Source: Sphingomonas_O antarctica (GTDB taxonomy: Bacteria; Pseudomonadota; Alphaproteobacteria; Sphingomonadales; Sphingomonadaceae). Taken from it: a stretch of 64,000 nucleotides of DNA. The stretch is taken from the NCBI RefSeq assembly GCF_965137005.1, contig NZ_CBCRXM010000004.1:124001-188000 (forward strand), in the 5' to 3' direction. Shown here piece by piece: positions 17,883-26,334 of the stretch. Each line of letters starts with the position of its first letter. Position 1 is the stretch's first letter. The position numbers and the translations under genes were made by a program. The notes below the pieces were generated by a model. That model made no database searches, was not told the DNA's origin, and saw only the letters and a list, made by a program, of their open reading frames with translations.

Positions 17883-18683
17883 ATGAAGGTCAGCGTCAAC
17901 GAGGTTTGGGACGATACGCTGGCGTTCCTCCGGGCGGAACGCGCGCTGGTCGTGCCCGTGGCGCTAGGGACGATCTATCTTGCCTCGGTCATTGCGATTT
18001 CCGCGAGCCTGATGCTGGCGCCGACCGTGCGTGGTTTGCCGATCATCCTGGCCTCGGCCTGGGGCATCATCGGGCAGTTCGCGCTGATCGACCTGGTGCT
18101 TAAACCGCAGCGGTCGGTGCGCGAAGCGTTGGGCAAGGGCGCGCGGACGTTGCCCCCGGCAATCCTAGTCTACGTGATGATCGGCGCGCTGTTGATGCTG
18201 CTGTCGCTGCCGTTGATCTTTGCGATCATGCAGGCTGGCTATACCGCTGAAAACATGCCGGCGGTGATGGCCGACCAAGTGCAGATGATGAAACTCGCTG
18301 AAGCGCTGCCGTCTTGGGCCAGCGTCTATCTGCTCGCATTTTTCGCCGTTTGTTGCTTCGTCTTCATCCGGCTGATCCTGTGGAAACCGGCCATCACCAT
18401 CGGCGGTCGCCCGATCGACGCGCTCAAGCAGAGCTGGGCGCTCACGCATGGCCGATTCTGGTCGCTATTCGGACTGGTGCTGCTGGCGGGATTGGTCACT
18501 CAGCTGGTCGACTGGGCCATCACCACGGCGTTCGGCGCCGTATTCCTGATCGTCGGACGCGCCATCGAATCGGCAATCGTCGCGCAACTGGTGCCCGCGT
18601 TGATCGCCGCGCTGGTCGCGACCGCGTTTCAAACGGTGATCACGGTGTTTGTCGCGCGCTACTATCAGCGCGCAACCTATTAA
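17883..18683 (+). CDS. Hypothetical multi-pass membrane protein
   Basis: The 266-residue protein has about six membrane segments, for example VPVALGTIYLASVIAISASL, VYVMIGALLMLLSLPLIFAIM and LFGLVLLAGLVTQLV. The pattern, with a conserved ALKQSWALTHGRFWSLFG stretch between helices, resembles the glycerophosphodiester phosphodiesterase membrane domain or YciC-like families, but I cannot assign it firmly. GGGAG seven bases before the ATG supports the start. It is divergent from lipB and its TAA interlocks with the stop of hemF. Confidence 0.72.
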   Translation: MKVSVNEVWDDTLAFLRAERALVVPVALGTIYLASVIAISASLMLAPTVRGLPIILASAWGIIGQFALIDLVLKPQRSVREALGKGARTLPPAILVYVMIGALLMLLSLPLIFAIMQAGYTAENMPAVMADQVQMMKLAEALPSWASVYLLAFFAVCCFVFIRLILWKPAITIGGRPIDALKQSWALTHGRFWSLFGLVLLAGLVTQLVDWAITTAFGAVFLIVGRAIESAIVAQLVPALIAALVATAFQTVITVFVARYYQRATY

Positions 18684-19522
18684 CTCCAGGTCGCCAGCGG
18701 CGGCAGGCTCATCAGGATCGCATCGATATTGCCGCCGGTCTTGAGACCGAACAACGTTCCGCGATCATAGACCAGGTTGAACTCGGCATAGCGCCCGCGC
18801 CATTCGAGCTGACGCGCGCGGTCGGCCTCGGTGAACGACTGGCCCATCCGCCGCCGGATCAAAGCCGGGAAGGTGTCCAGAAACGCCTCCCCGACATCGC
18901 GCACAAAGGCCAGGTCGGTGTCGAAGCCGCCTTCCAGATGGTCGAAGAAAATCCCGCCGACACCGCGATGGATCTGGCGGTGCGGGATGTAGAAATACTC
19001 GTCGGCCCACGCCTTGAAACGCGCATGATAGTCCAGGTCATGCGCATCGCACGCCGCCTTCATGCGCGCGTGGAAGTCCGCCGTATCCTCGGCATAGGGG
19101 ATGGGTGGATTGAGGTCGGCACCGCCGCCGAACCATTGCTTGGTCGTCCGCAGAAAGCGGCAATTCATGTGGATCGCCGGCGCGTGTGGGTTGGCCATAT
19201 GCGCGACAAGGCTGATGCCGGTCGCAAAGAATCGCGGATCGTCGCCCGCACCGTGGATCGACTTGGCGAATTCGCCTTCGAAGGCGCCGCCGACGGTCGA
19301 GACATTGACCCCGACCTTTTCGAACACGCGGCCCTTCATCGTGCCCATCACCCCGCCGCCCGACGCGCCGCTGGCGTCGTCGTCGCGGTTCCACGGCGTG
19401 TAGGCGAAGCGCGAATCGCTGCCCGCTTCGCCTTCGATGACCTCGAACTCCGCGCAGACCCGGTCGCGCAAGCTCTCGAACCAGTCGCGCGCTGCCTGTT
19501 GTTCGCTGTCGAGGGTCAGCAT
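18680..19522 (-). CDS. hemF: Oxygen-dependent coproporphyrinogen III oxidase
   Basis: HemF decarboxylates coproporphyrinogen III to protoporphyrinogen IX with O2 in haem synthesis. The 280-residue protein is of normal length and shows the family signatures GVNVSTVGG, the WFGGGADLNP motif, and the C-terminal EWRGRYAEFNLVYDRGT and FGLKTGGN. The ATG at 19522 overlaps the trmL stop by 7 bases (ATGCTGA), indicating a trmL-hemF operon. The use of HemF implies growth with oxygen. Confidence 0.96.
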   Translation of the reverse strand: MLTLDSEQQAARDWFESLRDRVCAEFEVIEGEAGSDSRFAYTPWNRDDDASGASGGGVMGTMKGRVFEKVGVNVSTVGGAFEGEFAKSIHGAGDDPRFFATGISLVAHMANPHAPAIHMNCRFLRTTKQWFGGGADLNPPIPYAEDTADFHARMKAACDAHDLDYHARFKAWADEYFYIPHRQIHRGVGGIFFDHLEGGFDTDLAFVRDVGEAFLDTFPALIRRRMGQSFTEADRARQLEWRGRYAEFNLVYDRGTLFGLKTGGNIDAILMSLPPLATWS

Positions 19523-19962
19523 GGCAGGCCACCGGTCTGGCGCAGCGCCTCTGCCACCGCGATGCCGCACGCGACCGACAGGTTCAGCGAGCGCGCGCTC
19601 TCGGCGATCGGAATTCGCACGCGCCCGGCGCACTGTGCTGCGATCGCTGCTGGCACCCCCGCACTTTCTTGACCGAACAGCAAAGTGTCACTCTCCTCGA
19701 ACGAATGTCCGTACAAAGTCTCGTCCCCGTGTGTCGTCAACAGCACCAGCCGCGGGTTCGTCCGGACAAATGCGTCCCAGCTAATGTGCCGTGTAAGATC
19801 GACCCGCTCGATATAATCCATCCCCGCGCGTTTCAGCTTGGCGTCAGAAAATACGAAGCCGGTTGGCTCGATCACGTCGACCGGCACTCCAAAACACGCG
19901 GCGATCCGTAGCACCGCGCCCACGTTTCCGGCGATTTCGGGCTGGTACAGGGCGATGCGCAC
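19516..19962 (-). CDS. trmL: tRNA (cytidine(34)-2'-O)-methyltransferase TrmL
   Basis: A SPOUT-family methyltransferase that methylates the wobble base of two tRNA-Leu species. The GTG at 19962 gives a 148-residue protein beginning RIALYQPEIAGNVGAVLR, the normal family start. The trefoil-knot SAM site is visible in LLFGQESAGVP and the IPIAESARSLNLSVACGI stretch. A TTG at 20007 would add 15 residues but has no ribosome-binding site. It is divergent from petA. Confidence 0.9.
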   Translation of the reverse strand: MRIALYQPEIAGNVGAVLRIAACFGVPVDVIEPTGFVFSDAKLKRAGMDYIERVDLTRHISWDAFVRTNPRLVLLTTHGDETLYGHSFEESDTLLFGQESAGVPAAIAAQCAGRVRIPIAESARSLNLSVACGIAVAEALRQTGGLPC

Positions 19963-20015
19963 CGCGGCGCTTTGGCCCGACCGGACATTTGCTGCAAGCG
20001 GGCTCAAAATGACGT

Positions 20016-20043
20016 TTGCATGAACGGCGGCAAACGCTATCAG
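20016..20043 (+). promoter_or_regulatory. Candidate promoter of petABC
   Basis: TTGCAT and TATCAG are separated by 16 bases, about 45 bases before the petA ATG. Both boxes are only partial matches to a sigma70-type consensus. A small GC hairpin (20051-20067) follows in the leader. Confidence 0.3.
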
Positions 20044-20087
20044 GCCAGCAGCCCCGTCCTCCGGGGCGATTTCGTATTCTAGGGACT

Positions 20088-20672
20088 ATGCGTTCTATGG
20101 CCGAAGCGCCGATGATCGAAGGCGAGACGTTGGGCGCTGAGCCGACCGTCCGCCGCCGTGACTTTATCAATATCGGCGCCGTCGCGTTCGCGGGCGTCGG
20201 TGCCGTCGCGGTCGTTGCACCGCTGATCATGCAGATGGCGCCATCGGCCGACGTGCTCGCTGACGCGACGACCGAAATCGATCTGTCCAAGATTCTGCCG
20301 GGACAGGCGATCAAGGCGGTGTATCGCAAATCGCCGCTGTTCGTGCGCCAGTTGACCCCGGCCGAGATCGCCCAGGCCAATGCCGTGCCGATTTCGACGC
20401 TGCGCGATCCTCAGACGCTCGCCGAACGGACCAAGCCCGGCAAGACTCAGTGGCTGATCACCATGGGCGTGTGCACCCACCTCGGCTGCGTGCCGCTGGG
20501 TGCCGGCGAGGGCGAGAACAAGGGTGAGTTCGGCGGTTATTTCTGCCCGTGCCACGGGTCGGTCTACGACACCGCCGCGCGCATCCGCAAAGGCCCCGCG
20601 CCGAAGAATCTCCAGGTGCCGGATTACGTCTTCCGCACCGTCACCACCATCGAAGTCGGAGCGAAGGCATGA
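20088..20672 (+). CDS. petA: Rieske iron-sulfur subunit of cytochrome bc1
   Basis: The 2Fe-2S subunit of ubiquinol-cytochrome c reductase. The 194-residue protein has a twin-arginine-type anchor (VRRRDFINIGAVAFAGVGAV) near residues 20-40, as Rieske proteins use Tat export. The cluster ligands lie in CTHLGC and CPCHGS. The ATG at 20088 has AGGGA just upstream; a second ATG lies three codons later, and a TTG frame extends to 20016 without support. It overlaps petB by ATGA. Confidence 0.95.
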   Translation: MRSMAEAPMIEGETLGAEPTVRRRDFINIGAVAFAGVGAVAVVAPLIMQMAPSADVLADATTEIDLSKILPGQAIKAVYRKSPLFVRQLTPAEIAQANAVPISTLRDPQTLAERTKPGKTQWLITMGVCTHLGCVPLGAGEGENKGEFGGYFCPCHGSVYDTAARIRKGPAPKNLQVPDYVFRTVTTIEVGAKA

Positions 20673-21976
20673 GCTTTCCCTGGGCCGAAAATTACGCGCC
20701 AAAGCATCCGCTGACGCGCTATCTGGATGAAAAGCTGCCACTGCCGCGGCTCATCTACAATGCGGTCGGCGCGGGTTATCCGGTGCCGCGCAACCTGAAT
20801 TATTTCTGGAACTTCGGCGTCCTGTCGGGCGTCGCTCTGGTCATCCAGATCATCACCGGCATCGTGCTGGCGATGCATTATCACGCCGATGCCGGGGGCG
20901 CGTTCAACTCGGTCGAATCGATCATGCGCGACGTCAATGCCGGCTGGTTCCTGCGTTACGCGCATGCCACGGGTGCCTCGATGTTCTTCATCGTGCTGTA
21001 CACCCACATCTTCCGCGGCCTGTATTACGGGTCGTACAAGCCGCCGCGTGAAGTCGTCTGGCTGCTCGGCGTGGTCATCTTCCTGCTGACGATGGCGACC
21101 GCGTTCATGGGTTATGTGCTGCCTTGGGGCCAGATGAGCTTCTGGGGCGCGCAGGTCATTACCGGCTTCTTCTCGGCGATCCCGGTCGTCGGCGAAGGCA
21201 TCCGCGTGTGGTTGCTGGGCGGCTATGCACCCGACGCTGCCGCGCTCAACCGGTTCTTCTCGCTCCATTATCTCCTGCCGTTCGTGATTTTCGGCGTGAT
21301 CATCCTGCACATCTGGGCGCTGCACATTCCGGGGTCGAACAACCCGACGGGTGTGGAGGTCAAGGGGCCGGCCGACACCGTGCCGTTCCACCCTTATTAC
21401 ACCGCCAAGGATGGCTTCGGGCTGGGTGTGTTCCTGATCGTGTTTGCGGCGATCATGTTCTTCATCCCCAATTATCTCGGCCACCCGGACAATTACATTC
21501 CGGCGAACCCGCTCTCGACCCCCGCGCACATCGTCCCCGAATGGTATTTCCTGCCATTCTACGCGATCCTCAAATCGTTCACCGCGAACTTCCTGTGGAT
21601 CCCGGCAAAGCTGTGGGGTGTGCTCGCGATGTTCGGGTCGATCCTGCTGCACTTCTTCCTGCCGTGGCTCGATCGCTCGCCGGTGCGTTCGGCAAACTAT
21701 CGTCCGCTGTACAAGAAGTTCTTCTGGCTGTTGGTCGTCGACGTGATCGTCCTTGGCTATTGCGGAGGCGCGCATCCGTCGAACACGATCGTGATCGTCT
21801 CGCAGATCTGCACGATGTATTATTTCGCGCACTTCCTGCTGATCCTGCCATTGGTGTCGATGATCGAACGGCCGCTGCCGCTGCCCAATTCGATCAGTGA
21901 AAGCGTTTTGCATGGCGAGGCTCAGGAGAGCGCGCCTTACGGTGTTGCGACTCCCGTCGCGGCTCCGGCCGAATAA
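20669..21976 (+). CDS. petB: Cytochrome b of the bc1 complex
   Basis: The membrane core of the bc1 complex, carrying haems bL and bH and both quinone sites. The 435-residue protein has about eight membrane helices with the haem histidines in RYAHATGASMFF and HYLLPFVIFGVIILHIWALH. The Qo-site motif PEWYFLPFY is intact. A C-terminal tail of about 30 residues after the last helix is Ala/Pro-rich. It starts inside the petA stop and ends 14 bases before petC. Confidence 0.97.
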   Translation: MSFPWAENYAPKHPLTRYLDEKLPLPRLIYNAVGAGYPVPRNLNYFWNFGVLSGVALVIQIITGIVLAMHYHADAGGAFNSVESIMRDVNAGWFLRYAHATGASMFFIVLYTHIFRGLYYGSYKPPREVVWLLGVVIFLLTMATAFMGYVLPWGQMSFWGAQVITGFFSAIPVVGEGIRVWLLGGYAPDAAALNRFFSLHYLLPFVIFGVIILHIWALHIPGSNNPTGVEVKGPADTVPFHPYYTAKDGFGLGVFLIVFAAIMFFIPNYLGHPDNYIPANPLSTPAHIVPEWYFLPFYAILKSFTANFLWIPAKLWGVLAMFGSILLHFFLPWLDRSPVRSANYRPLYKKFFWLLVVDVIVLGYCGGAHPSNTIVIVSQICTMYYFAHFLLILPLVSMIERPLPLPNSISESVLHGEAQESAPYGVATPVAAPAE

Positions 21977-21990
21977 GAGGGTAGAAGACC

Positions 21991-22854
21991 ATGGTACGTC
22001 CGATCGGCGCTCTCGTCGGCCTGGGGTTTGTCGCGGCGCTCATCTTTTCGCTGGTCGGCACGATCATCAGCGCGGTGAGCGAGCCAACGCCGGAAACCGC
22101 CGCGCATTGGGTCGAGGAACATCGCGTCGAAAAGCATGTCAGCTTCTCGTTCGACGGACCGCTCGGCAAGTATGACCGCCAGCAGCTTCAGCGCGGCTAT
22201 CAGGTCTATTCGGAAGTCTGCTCCGCCTGCCACTCGATGAAGCTCGTCGCGTTCCGCGATCTCGAAGCTATCGGTTTCTCGCCGGCCCAGGTGAAGGCAA
22301 TCGCCAAGTCGAAGGACGTGCCGTCGCTTAACCCCGACACGGGTGAACCCTCGACGCGCAAGGGCCTGCCGTCGGACTATTTCCCGTCGCCATTCCCCAA
22401 CGACATTGCCGCGCGCGCCGCGAACAACAATGCCGTCCCGCCGGACCAGTCGCTGCTCGCCAAGGCGCGTGAGGGCGGCCCGCATTACATCTATGAGTTG
22501 CTGACCGGCTATCAGGAGCAACCGGCCGAATTGCTCAAGCATTTTCCCGATGCGAAAACGCCTGAGGGGCTGCACTACAATCCGTATTTCCCCAATCTGA
22601 ACCTCGCCATGGCGCCACCCCTGGCCGCCGATGGTCAGGTGACCTACGCGCCGGGCAATCCCAAGCCGACGGTCGATCAGATGGCGAAAGACGTCGCGGC
22701 GTTCCTGATGTGGGCGGCCGAGCCGAAGCTTGAACAGCGCCACCGCACCGGTTGGGCGGCGGTGATCTTCCTGCTGGTCGGCACCGGCTTCGCCTATTTC
22801 TCGTACAAGGGGATCTGGGCGGACAAGAAGGCGAAAAGAGCGGCCGCCGCCTGA
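21991..22854 (+). CDS. petC: Cytochrome c1
   Basis: The c-type haem subunit that passes electrons from the Rieske protein to cytochrome c. The 287-residue protein has an N-terminal membrane/signal segment (LVGLGFVAALIFSLVGTIIS), the haem-binding CSACH near residue 79, the methionine-ligand region NLNLAMAPPL, and a C-terminal membrane anchor (WAAVIFLLVGTGFAYFSY). It closes the petABC operon, and its stop abuts the ntrC stop with no spacer. Confidence 0.95.
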   Translation: MVRPIGALVGLGFVAALIFSLVGTIISAVSEPTPETAAHWVEEHRVEKHVSFSFDGPLGKYDRQQLQRGYQVYSEVCSACHSMKLVAFRDLEAIGFSPAQVKAIAKSKDVPSLNPDTGEPSTRKGLPSDYFPSPFPNDIAARAANNNAVPPDQSLLAKAREGGPHYIYELLTGYQEQPAELLKHFPDAKTPEGLHYNPYFPNLNLAMAPPLAADGQVTYAPGNPKPTVDQMAKDVAAFLMWAAEPKLEQRHRTGWAAVIFLLVGTGFAYFSYKGIWADKKAKRAAAA

Positions 22855-24255
22855 TCAGCCCTTGGGCGCGATCCCCAGTTCCGTGAGGCGTTTGCGAAGC
22901 GTGTTGCGGTTGATCCCGAGGATCGCCGCCGCGCGCAACTGATTGCCTCGAACCGCTGCCAGTGTCGTTCGCAGCACGGCCGCATCAACCTCCGCCAGCA
23001 ACCGCTCGTACAGCCCCGGCGGGGGCAGCATGTCCCCCGAACGCCGGAAATGGTCACGCAACCACGCTTCGACGCGACCTTCCAGAGACGGAGCCGCAAT
23101 CTCCCCCTCGGTCGATCGAATCGCCAGTTGCGCCTCGATATCGTCGGCGGTGATCGTCCGGTCGCGCGTCACCGCAGCCAGCCGGCGCATCAAATTTTCC
23201 AGCTCGCGGACGTTGCCCGGCCAGTCATGCTCGCCCAACCGTTTGCCCGCCGCGTCTTCCAGCGTCTTTCGCGGACTCCCGCCATCGCTTGCGCGGTCGA
23301 GGAAATGCTGCGCGAGCAACGTCACATCGCCCTCGCGCGCGCGGAGCGGCGGTAGCGCCAGCGGCACCACGTTGAGCCGGTAATAAAGGTCTTCGCGAAA
23401 CCGCCCCTCCGCAATCGCCCGCGGCAGATCCTGATGCGTCGCGGCAATCACGCGGACATCGACTTTGCGCAGCCGCCCACCCGCGCTGCTATATTCGCCC
23501 GTCTCCAGCACGCGCAGCAGCCGCGTCTGCGCCTCCAGCGGCATGTCACCGATTTCGTCGAGGAACAGCGTCCCACCTGCGGCCTGCTCGAATCGCCCGG
23601 GGAACCGTGTGCCGCCCGCAAAGCCCGCGCGCTCCTGTCCGAACAATTCGGCCTCGATCGCATCGCGCGGCACCGCCGCCATGTTGATCGCGACGAACGC
23701 CTTGCCACGCCGCGCGCCGAAATCGTGCAATGCGCGCGCCACCAATTCCTTGCCAGTGCCCGATTCGCCCAGGATCAGCACGGTCAGGTCGGTCGGCGCG
23801 ATTCGCGCGACGACGCGGTAAACGTCCTGCATCGCCGGCGACCGCCCGATCAGCGGCAACTCGTCGTCGGCAGCGGCCTCGACCCCACCGGCATCGCGCG
23901 CCAGCCCCTCGCGTACCGCGCGCCGCAGTTCGTCGAGGTCGAATGGTTTGGGCAGATATTCGAACGCACCGCGCTCCGTCGCCCGGATCGCGGTCGTCAA
24001 CGTGTTCTGCGCCGAGACGACGATCACCGGCAGTTCGGGCCGCTTGGCCAGCACCACCGGCAACAGATCGAGCCCATTGCCGTCGGGCAACACCACGTCG
24101 GTCACCAGCAGATCGGGCATCGACCGCCCCAACATCTCGCGCGCCTCGGCAATCGTCGCGGCTTCGCGCACATCGTACCGGTCGCGTTTCAACGTTTCGA
24201 CGATAACCATGCGGATCGCCGCATCGTCGTCGATGACGAGAATCTTCTTGGTCAT
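22855..24255 (-). CDS. ntrC: Nitrogen response regulator NtrC, GAFTGA motif degenerate
   Basis: A 466-residue NtrC-type regulator: receiver domain (phosphoacceptor D53 in VTDVVLPDG), AAA+ domain (Walker A GESGTGKE at 163-170, Walker B TLFLDEIGDM), and a Fis-type C-terminal helix-turn-helix (LRAAAILGINRNTLRKRL). The sigma54-contact loop normally reads GAFTGA; here the aligned residues 210-215 are AGFAGG, so the essential threonine is absent. In Rhodobacter capsulatus an NtrC without this motif works with sigma70, so this protein may do likewise. It overlaps ntrB by four bases and lies in the dusB-ntrB-ntrC order typical of alphaproteobacteria. Confidence 0.93.
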   Translation of the reverse strand: MTKKILVIDDDAAIRMVIVETLKRDRYDVREAATIAEAREMLGRSMPDLLVTDVVLPDGNGLDLLPVVLAKRPELPVIVVSAQNTLTTAIRATERGAFEYLPKPFDLDELRRAVREGLARDAGGVEAAADDELPLIGRSPAMQDVYRVVARIAPTDLTVLILGESGTGKELVARALHDFGARRGKAFVAINMAAVPRDAIEAELFGQERAGFAGGTRFPGRFEQAAGGTLFLDEIGDMPLEAQTRLLRVLETGEYSSAGGRLRKVDVRVIAATHQDLPRAIAEGRFREDLYYRLNVVPLALPPLRAREGDVTLLAQHFLDRASDGGSPRKTLEDAAGKRLGEHDWPGNVRELENLMRRLAAVTRDRTITADDIEAQLAIRSTEGEIAAPSLEGRVEAWLRDHFRRSGDMLPPPGLYERLLAEVDAAVLRTTLAAVRGNQLRAAAILGINRNTLRKRLTELGIAPKG

Positions 24256-25277
24256 GGCGCCACCTCCAGCAGCAGGCGGAACACGGTACGCGGCGGCGTG
24301 CCTTCGCGGGCGAACTGGATGCGGCCACCATTGTCGATAGTCAGCTTGTCGACAAGCGCGAGGCCGATCCCGCGCCCGGTGGCCTTGGACGATACGAACG
24401 GCTGGAACAAATGATCGACCAACTCGCGCGGCGGTCCGTCGCCTTCGTCGATCACACGCACTTCGACGCCCAGATTGCGGCGGCGCCCGTCCGCGCCCAA
24501 CATGCTGACGCCGTGGCGATAGCGCGTCTCGACGGTGACCGTGCCGCCTTCGGGAGAGGCTTCGACCGCGTTGATGATCAGGTTGAGCAAAGCCTGCGCC
24601 ATGCTGTCGGGCTCGACCAAGACGGGCGGTAACGATGGATCGAACAGCCGCTCCACCGCGACGCCCCGCGCGCGAGCCGCTTCGGCAAGACCCAGCGCAT
24701 GATCGACGATCGCGTGGACGTTGTGCGCCGCGCGATCGAGCGGGCGATCGTCGGTGAAACTTTCCATCCGATCGATCAGGCGCGTGATTCGATCGACCTC
24801 GGTCTGGATCAACTGCGTGAAGCGCGCCTGATCGCCGCTGCCGCCCTCCAGCAATTGCGCTGCCCCACGGATGCCTGCGAGCGGATTCTTGATCTCGTGC
24901 GCCAGCATCGCTGCGACGCCGACCACCGACCGCCCGGTGTCATAGCCTTCGGCAATCGGTCGCGCGCTGCCCGATGCATAGAGCGACACCAGCCGCCCGC
25001 CGCCGGCATCGCCCAGCGGCGTCAGATGCACATCGACAGACGTCCCGGCGACCGACATATCGTAGAGCGACAGCGCCTCTCCCGATGCGACGGCGCGGCT
25101 GAACGACGCGGGCAGCCCGAGCAATTTTGCCGCCGGCGCATCGAGCAGCGCCCGTGCGCTCAGGTTGACGATGACCTGCGCCGCCGGATTGGCGAAACTG
25201 ATGTAGCCCTCATCGTCGGTCAGCAGCATGCCGACAGGACTCGCCTCGATCAGCGCGGCCGCGGGCGCGAGGCTCAC
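24252..25277 (-). CDS. ntrB: Nitrogen sensor histidine kinase NtrB
   Basis: The kinase partner of NtrC. The 341-residue soluble protein has an N-terminal PAS domain (residues about 5-110, MLLTDDEGYISFANPAAQ), the phosphoacceptor box AMLAHEIKNPLAGIRGAAQLL, and a GHKL ATPase domain with NLIINAVEAS, VIDEGDGPP and GRGIGLALV. The GTG start overlaps the dusB stop (GTGA). No membrane segment is present, as expected for a cytosolic sensor that reads the PII protein. Confidence 0.93.
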   Translation of the reverse strand: MSLAPAAALIEASPVGMLLTDDEGYISFANPAAQVIVNLSARALLDAPAAKLLGLPASFSRAVASGEALSLYDMSVAGTSVDVHLTPLGDAGGGRLVSLYASGSARPIAEGYDTGRSVVGVAAMLAHEIKNPLAGIRGAAQLLEGGSGDQARFTQLIQTEVDRITRLIDRMESFTDDRPLDRAAHNVHAIVDHALGLAEAARARGVAVERLFDPSLPPVLVEPDSMAQALLNLIINAVEASPEGGTVTVETRYRHGVSMLGADGRRRNLGVEVRVIDEGDGPPRELVDHLFQPFVSSKATGRGIGLALVDKLTIDNGGRIQFAREGTPPRTVFRLLLEVAP

Positions 25278-26272
25278 GCCGCCGCGCGGCTCAGCCAGGG
25301 CTCATAAAAACGCGCGAGCATGTCGAGCACCGTGCGCGCATCGGAAACCTGATTCACCGCATTGCGGAACTCGGCCGATCCCGTCAGTCCCTTGGTGTAC
25401 CAGCCGATATGTTTGCGCGCCATGTTGACGCCGACCTGGTCGCCATAATGATCGAGCATCGCGCGATAATGTTCGGCGATCAGATGATATTGCGCCTCGA
25501 TCGACGGCGCGGGCAGGGGCGTCGCGCCGGTCAGATGCGCGATGGTCTGCGCCAGCAGCCACGGTTTGCCATAGGCGCCGCGCCCGATCATCACCCCGTC
25601 CGCGCCCGATTGATCGAGCGCGGTCACCGAATCCTCGGGCGTCAAGATGTCGCCATTGACGATCACCGGCAGCGACACTGCGTCCTTGACCTTGCGGACG
25701 AACGCCCAGTCGGTGCTGTCGCGATACATCTGGCACCGCGTGCGCCCGTGCACGGTGATCATCTGCGCGCCCAGATCCTCGGCGATGTGCGCCAGTTCGG
25801 GCGCGTTGAGCCGCGAATGATCCCAGCCCATTCGCATCTTGACCGTCACCGGCACGTCGACCGCTTTGACCGTCGCCTTGATCAGGCTCGCGGCCAGCGG
25901 CAAGTCGCGCATCAGTGCCGATCCCGCATCGCCATTGACGACCTTCTTGACCGGACATCCCATGTTGATGTCGATAATCGCCGCCCCGCGATCGGCATTG
26001 AGCTTGGCGGCTTCGGCCATTTCGCGCGGGTCACAGCCCGCCAACTGCATCGACACTGGCTCTTCCAAAGGCGCCCAGGCGGCCTTTTGCAGCGACTGCC
26101 GCGTTTGCCGGATCATCGCCGGGCTTGCGATCATCTCGGTCACGTTGAGACCCGAACCGAAGCGTCGGACGAGTGTGCGAAACGGCATGTCGGTCACGCC
26201 GGTCATCGGCGCGAGGATCACCGGCGCGGCAATGCGGACCGGGCCGATCTGGATGGGCTGAATGCGGGGCAT
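25274..26272 (-). CDS. dusB: tRNA-dihydrouridine synthase DusB (NifR3)
   Basis: A flavin enzyme that reduces uridines to dihydrouridine in tRNA D-loops. The 332-residue TIM-barrel protein shows LAPMTGVTD at the N-terminus, the active-site cysteine in INMGCPVKKV, and HGRTR and GVMIGRGAYGKPW in the FMN site. The ATG at 26272 starts the conserved MPRIQPIQIG sequence; the open frame further upstream is not used. It heads the dusB-ntrB-ntrC operon and is divergent from ispDF. Confidence 0.94.
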   Translation of the reverse strand: MPRIQPIQIGPVRIAAPVILAPMTGVTDMPFRTLVRRFGSGLNVTEMIASPAMIRQTRQSLQKAAWAPLEEPVSMQLAGCDPREMAEAAKLNADRGAAIIDINMGCPVKKVVNGDAGSALMRDLPLAASLIKATVKAVDVPVTVKMRMGWDHSRLNAPELAHIAEDLGAQMITVHGRTRCQMYRDSTDWAFVRKVKDAVSLPVIVNGDILTPEDSVTALDQSGADGVMIGRGAYGKPWLLAQTIAHLTGATPLPAPSIEAQYHLIAEHYRAMLDHYGDQVGVNMARKHIGWYTKGLTGSAEFRNAVNQVSDARTVLDMLARFYEPWLSRAAA

Positions 26273-26334
26273 GGATTTGCCTATAATTTGGGCAGCTTGA
26301 TTTGTCGACAGATTGGTGAGCGGCGGGCTAGGCG

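Noticed and set aside
20624..21913. A long open frame on the minus strand opposite cytochrome b
   Set aside because: The product is Arg/Asp/Glu-rich without motifs; petB on the other strand is unmistakable.
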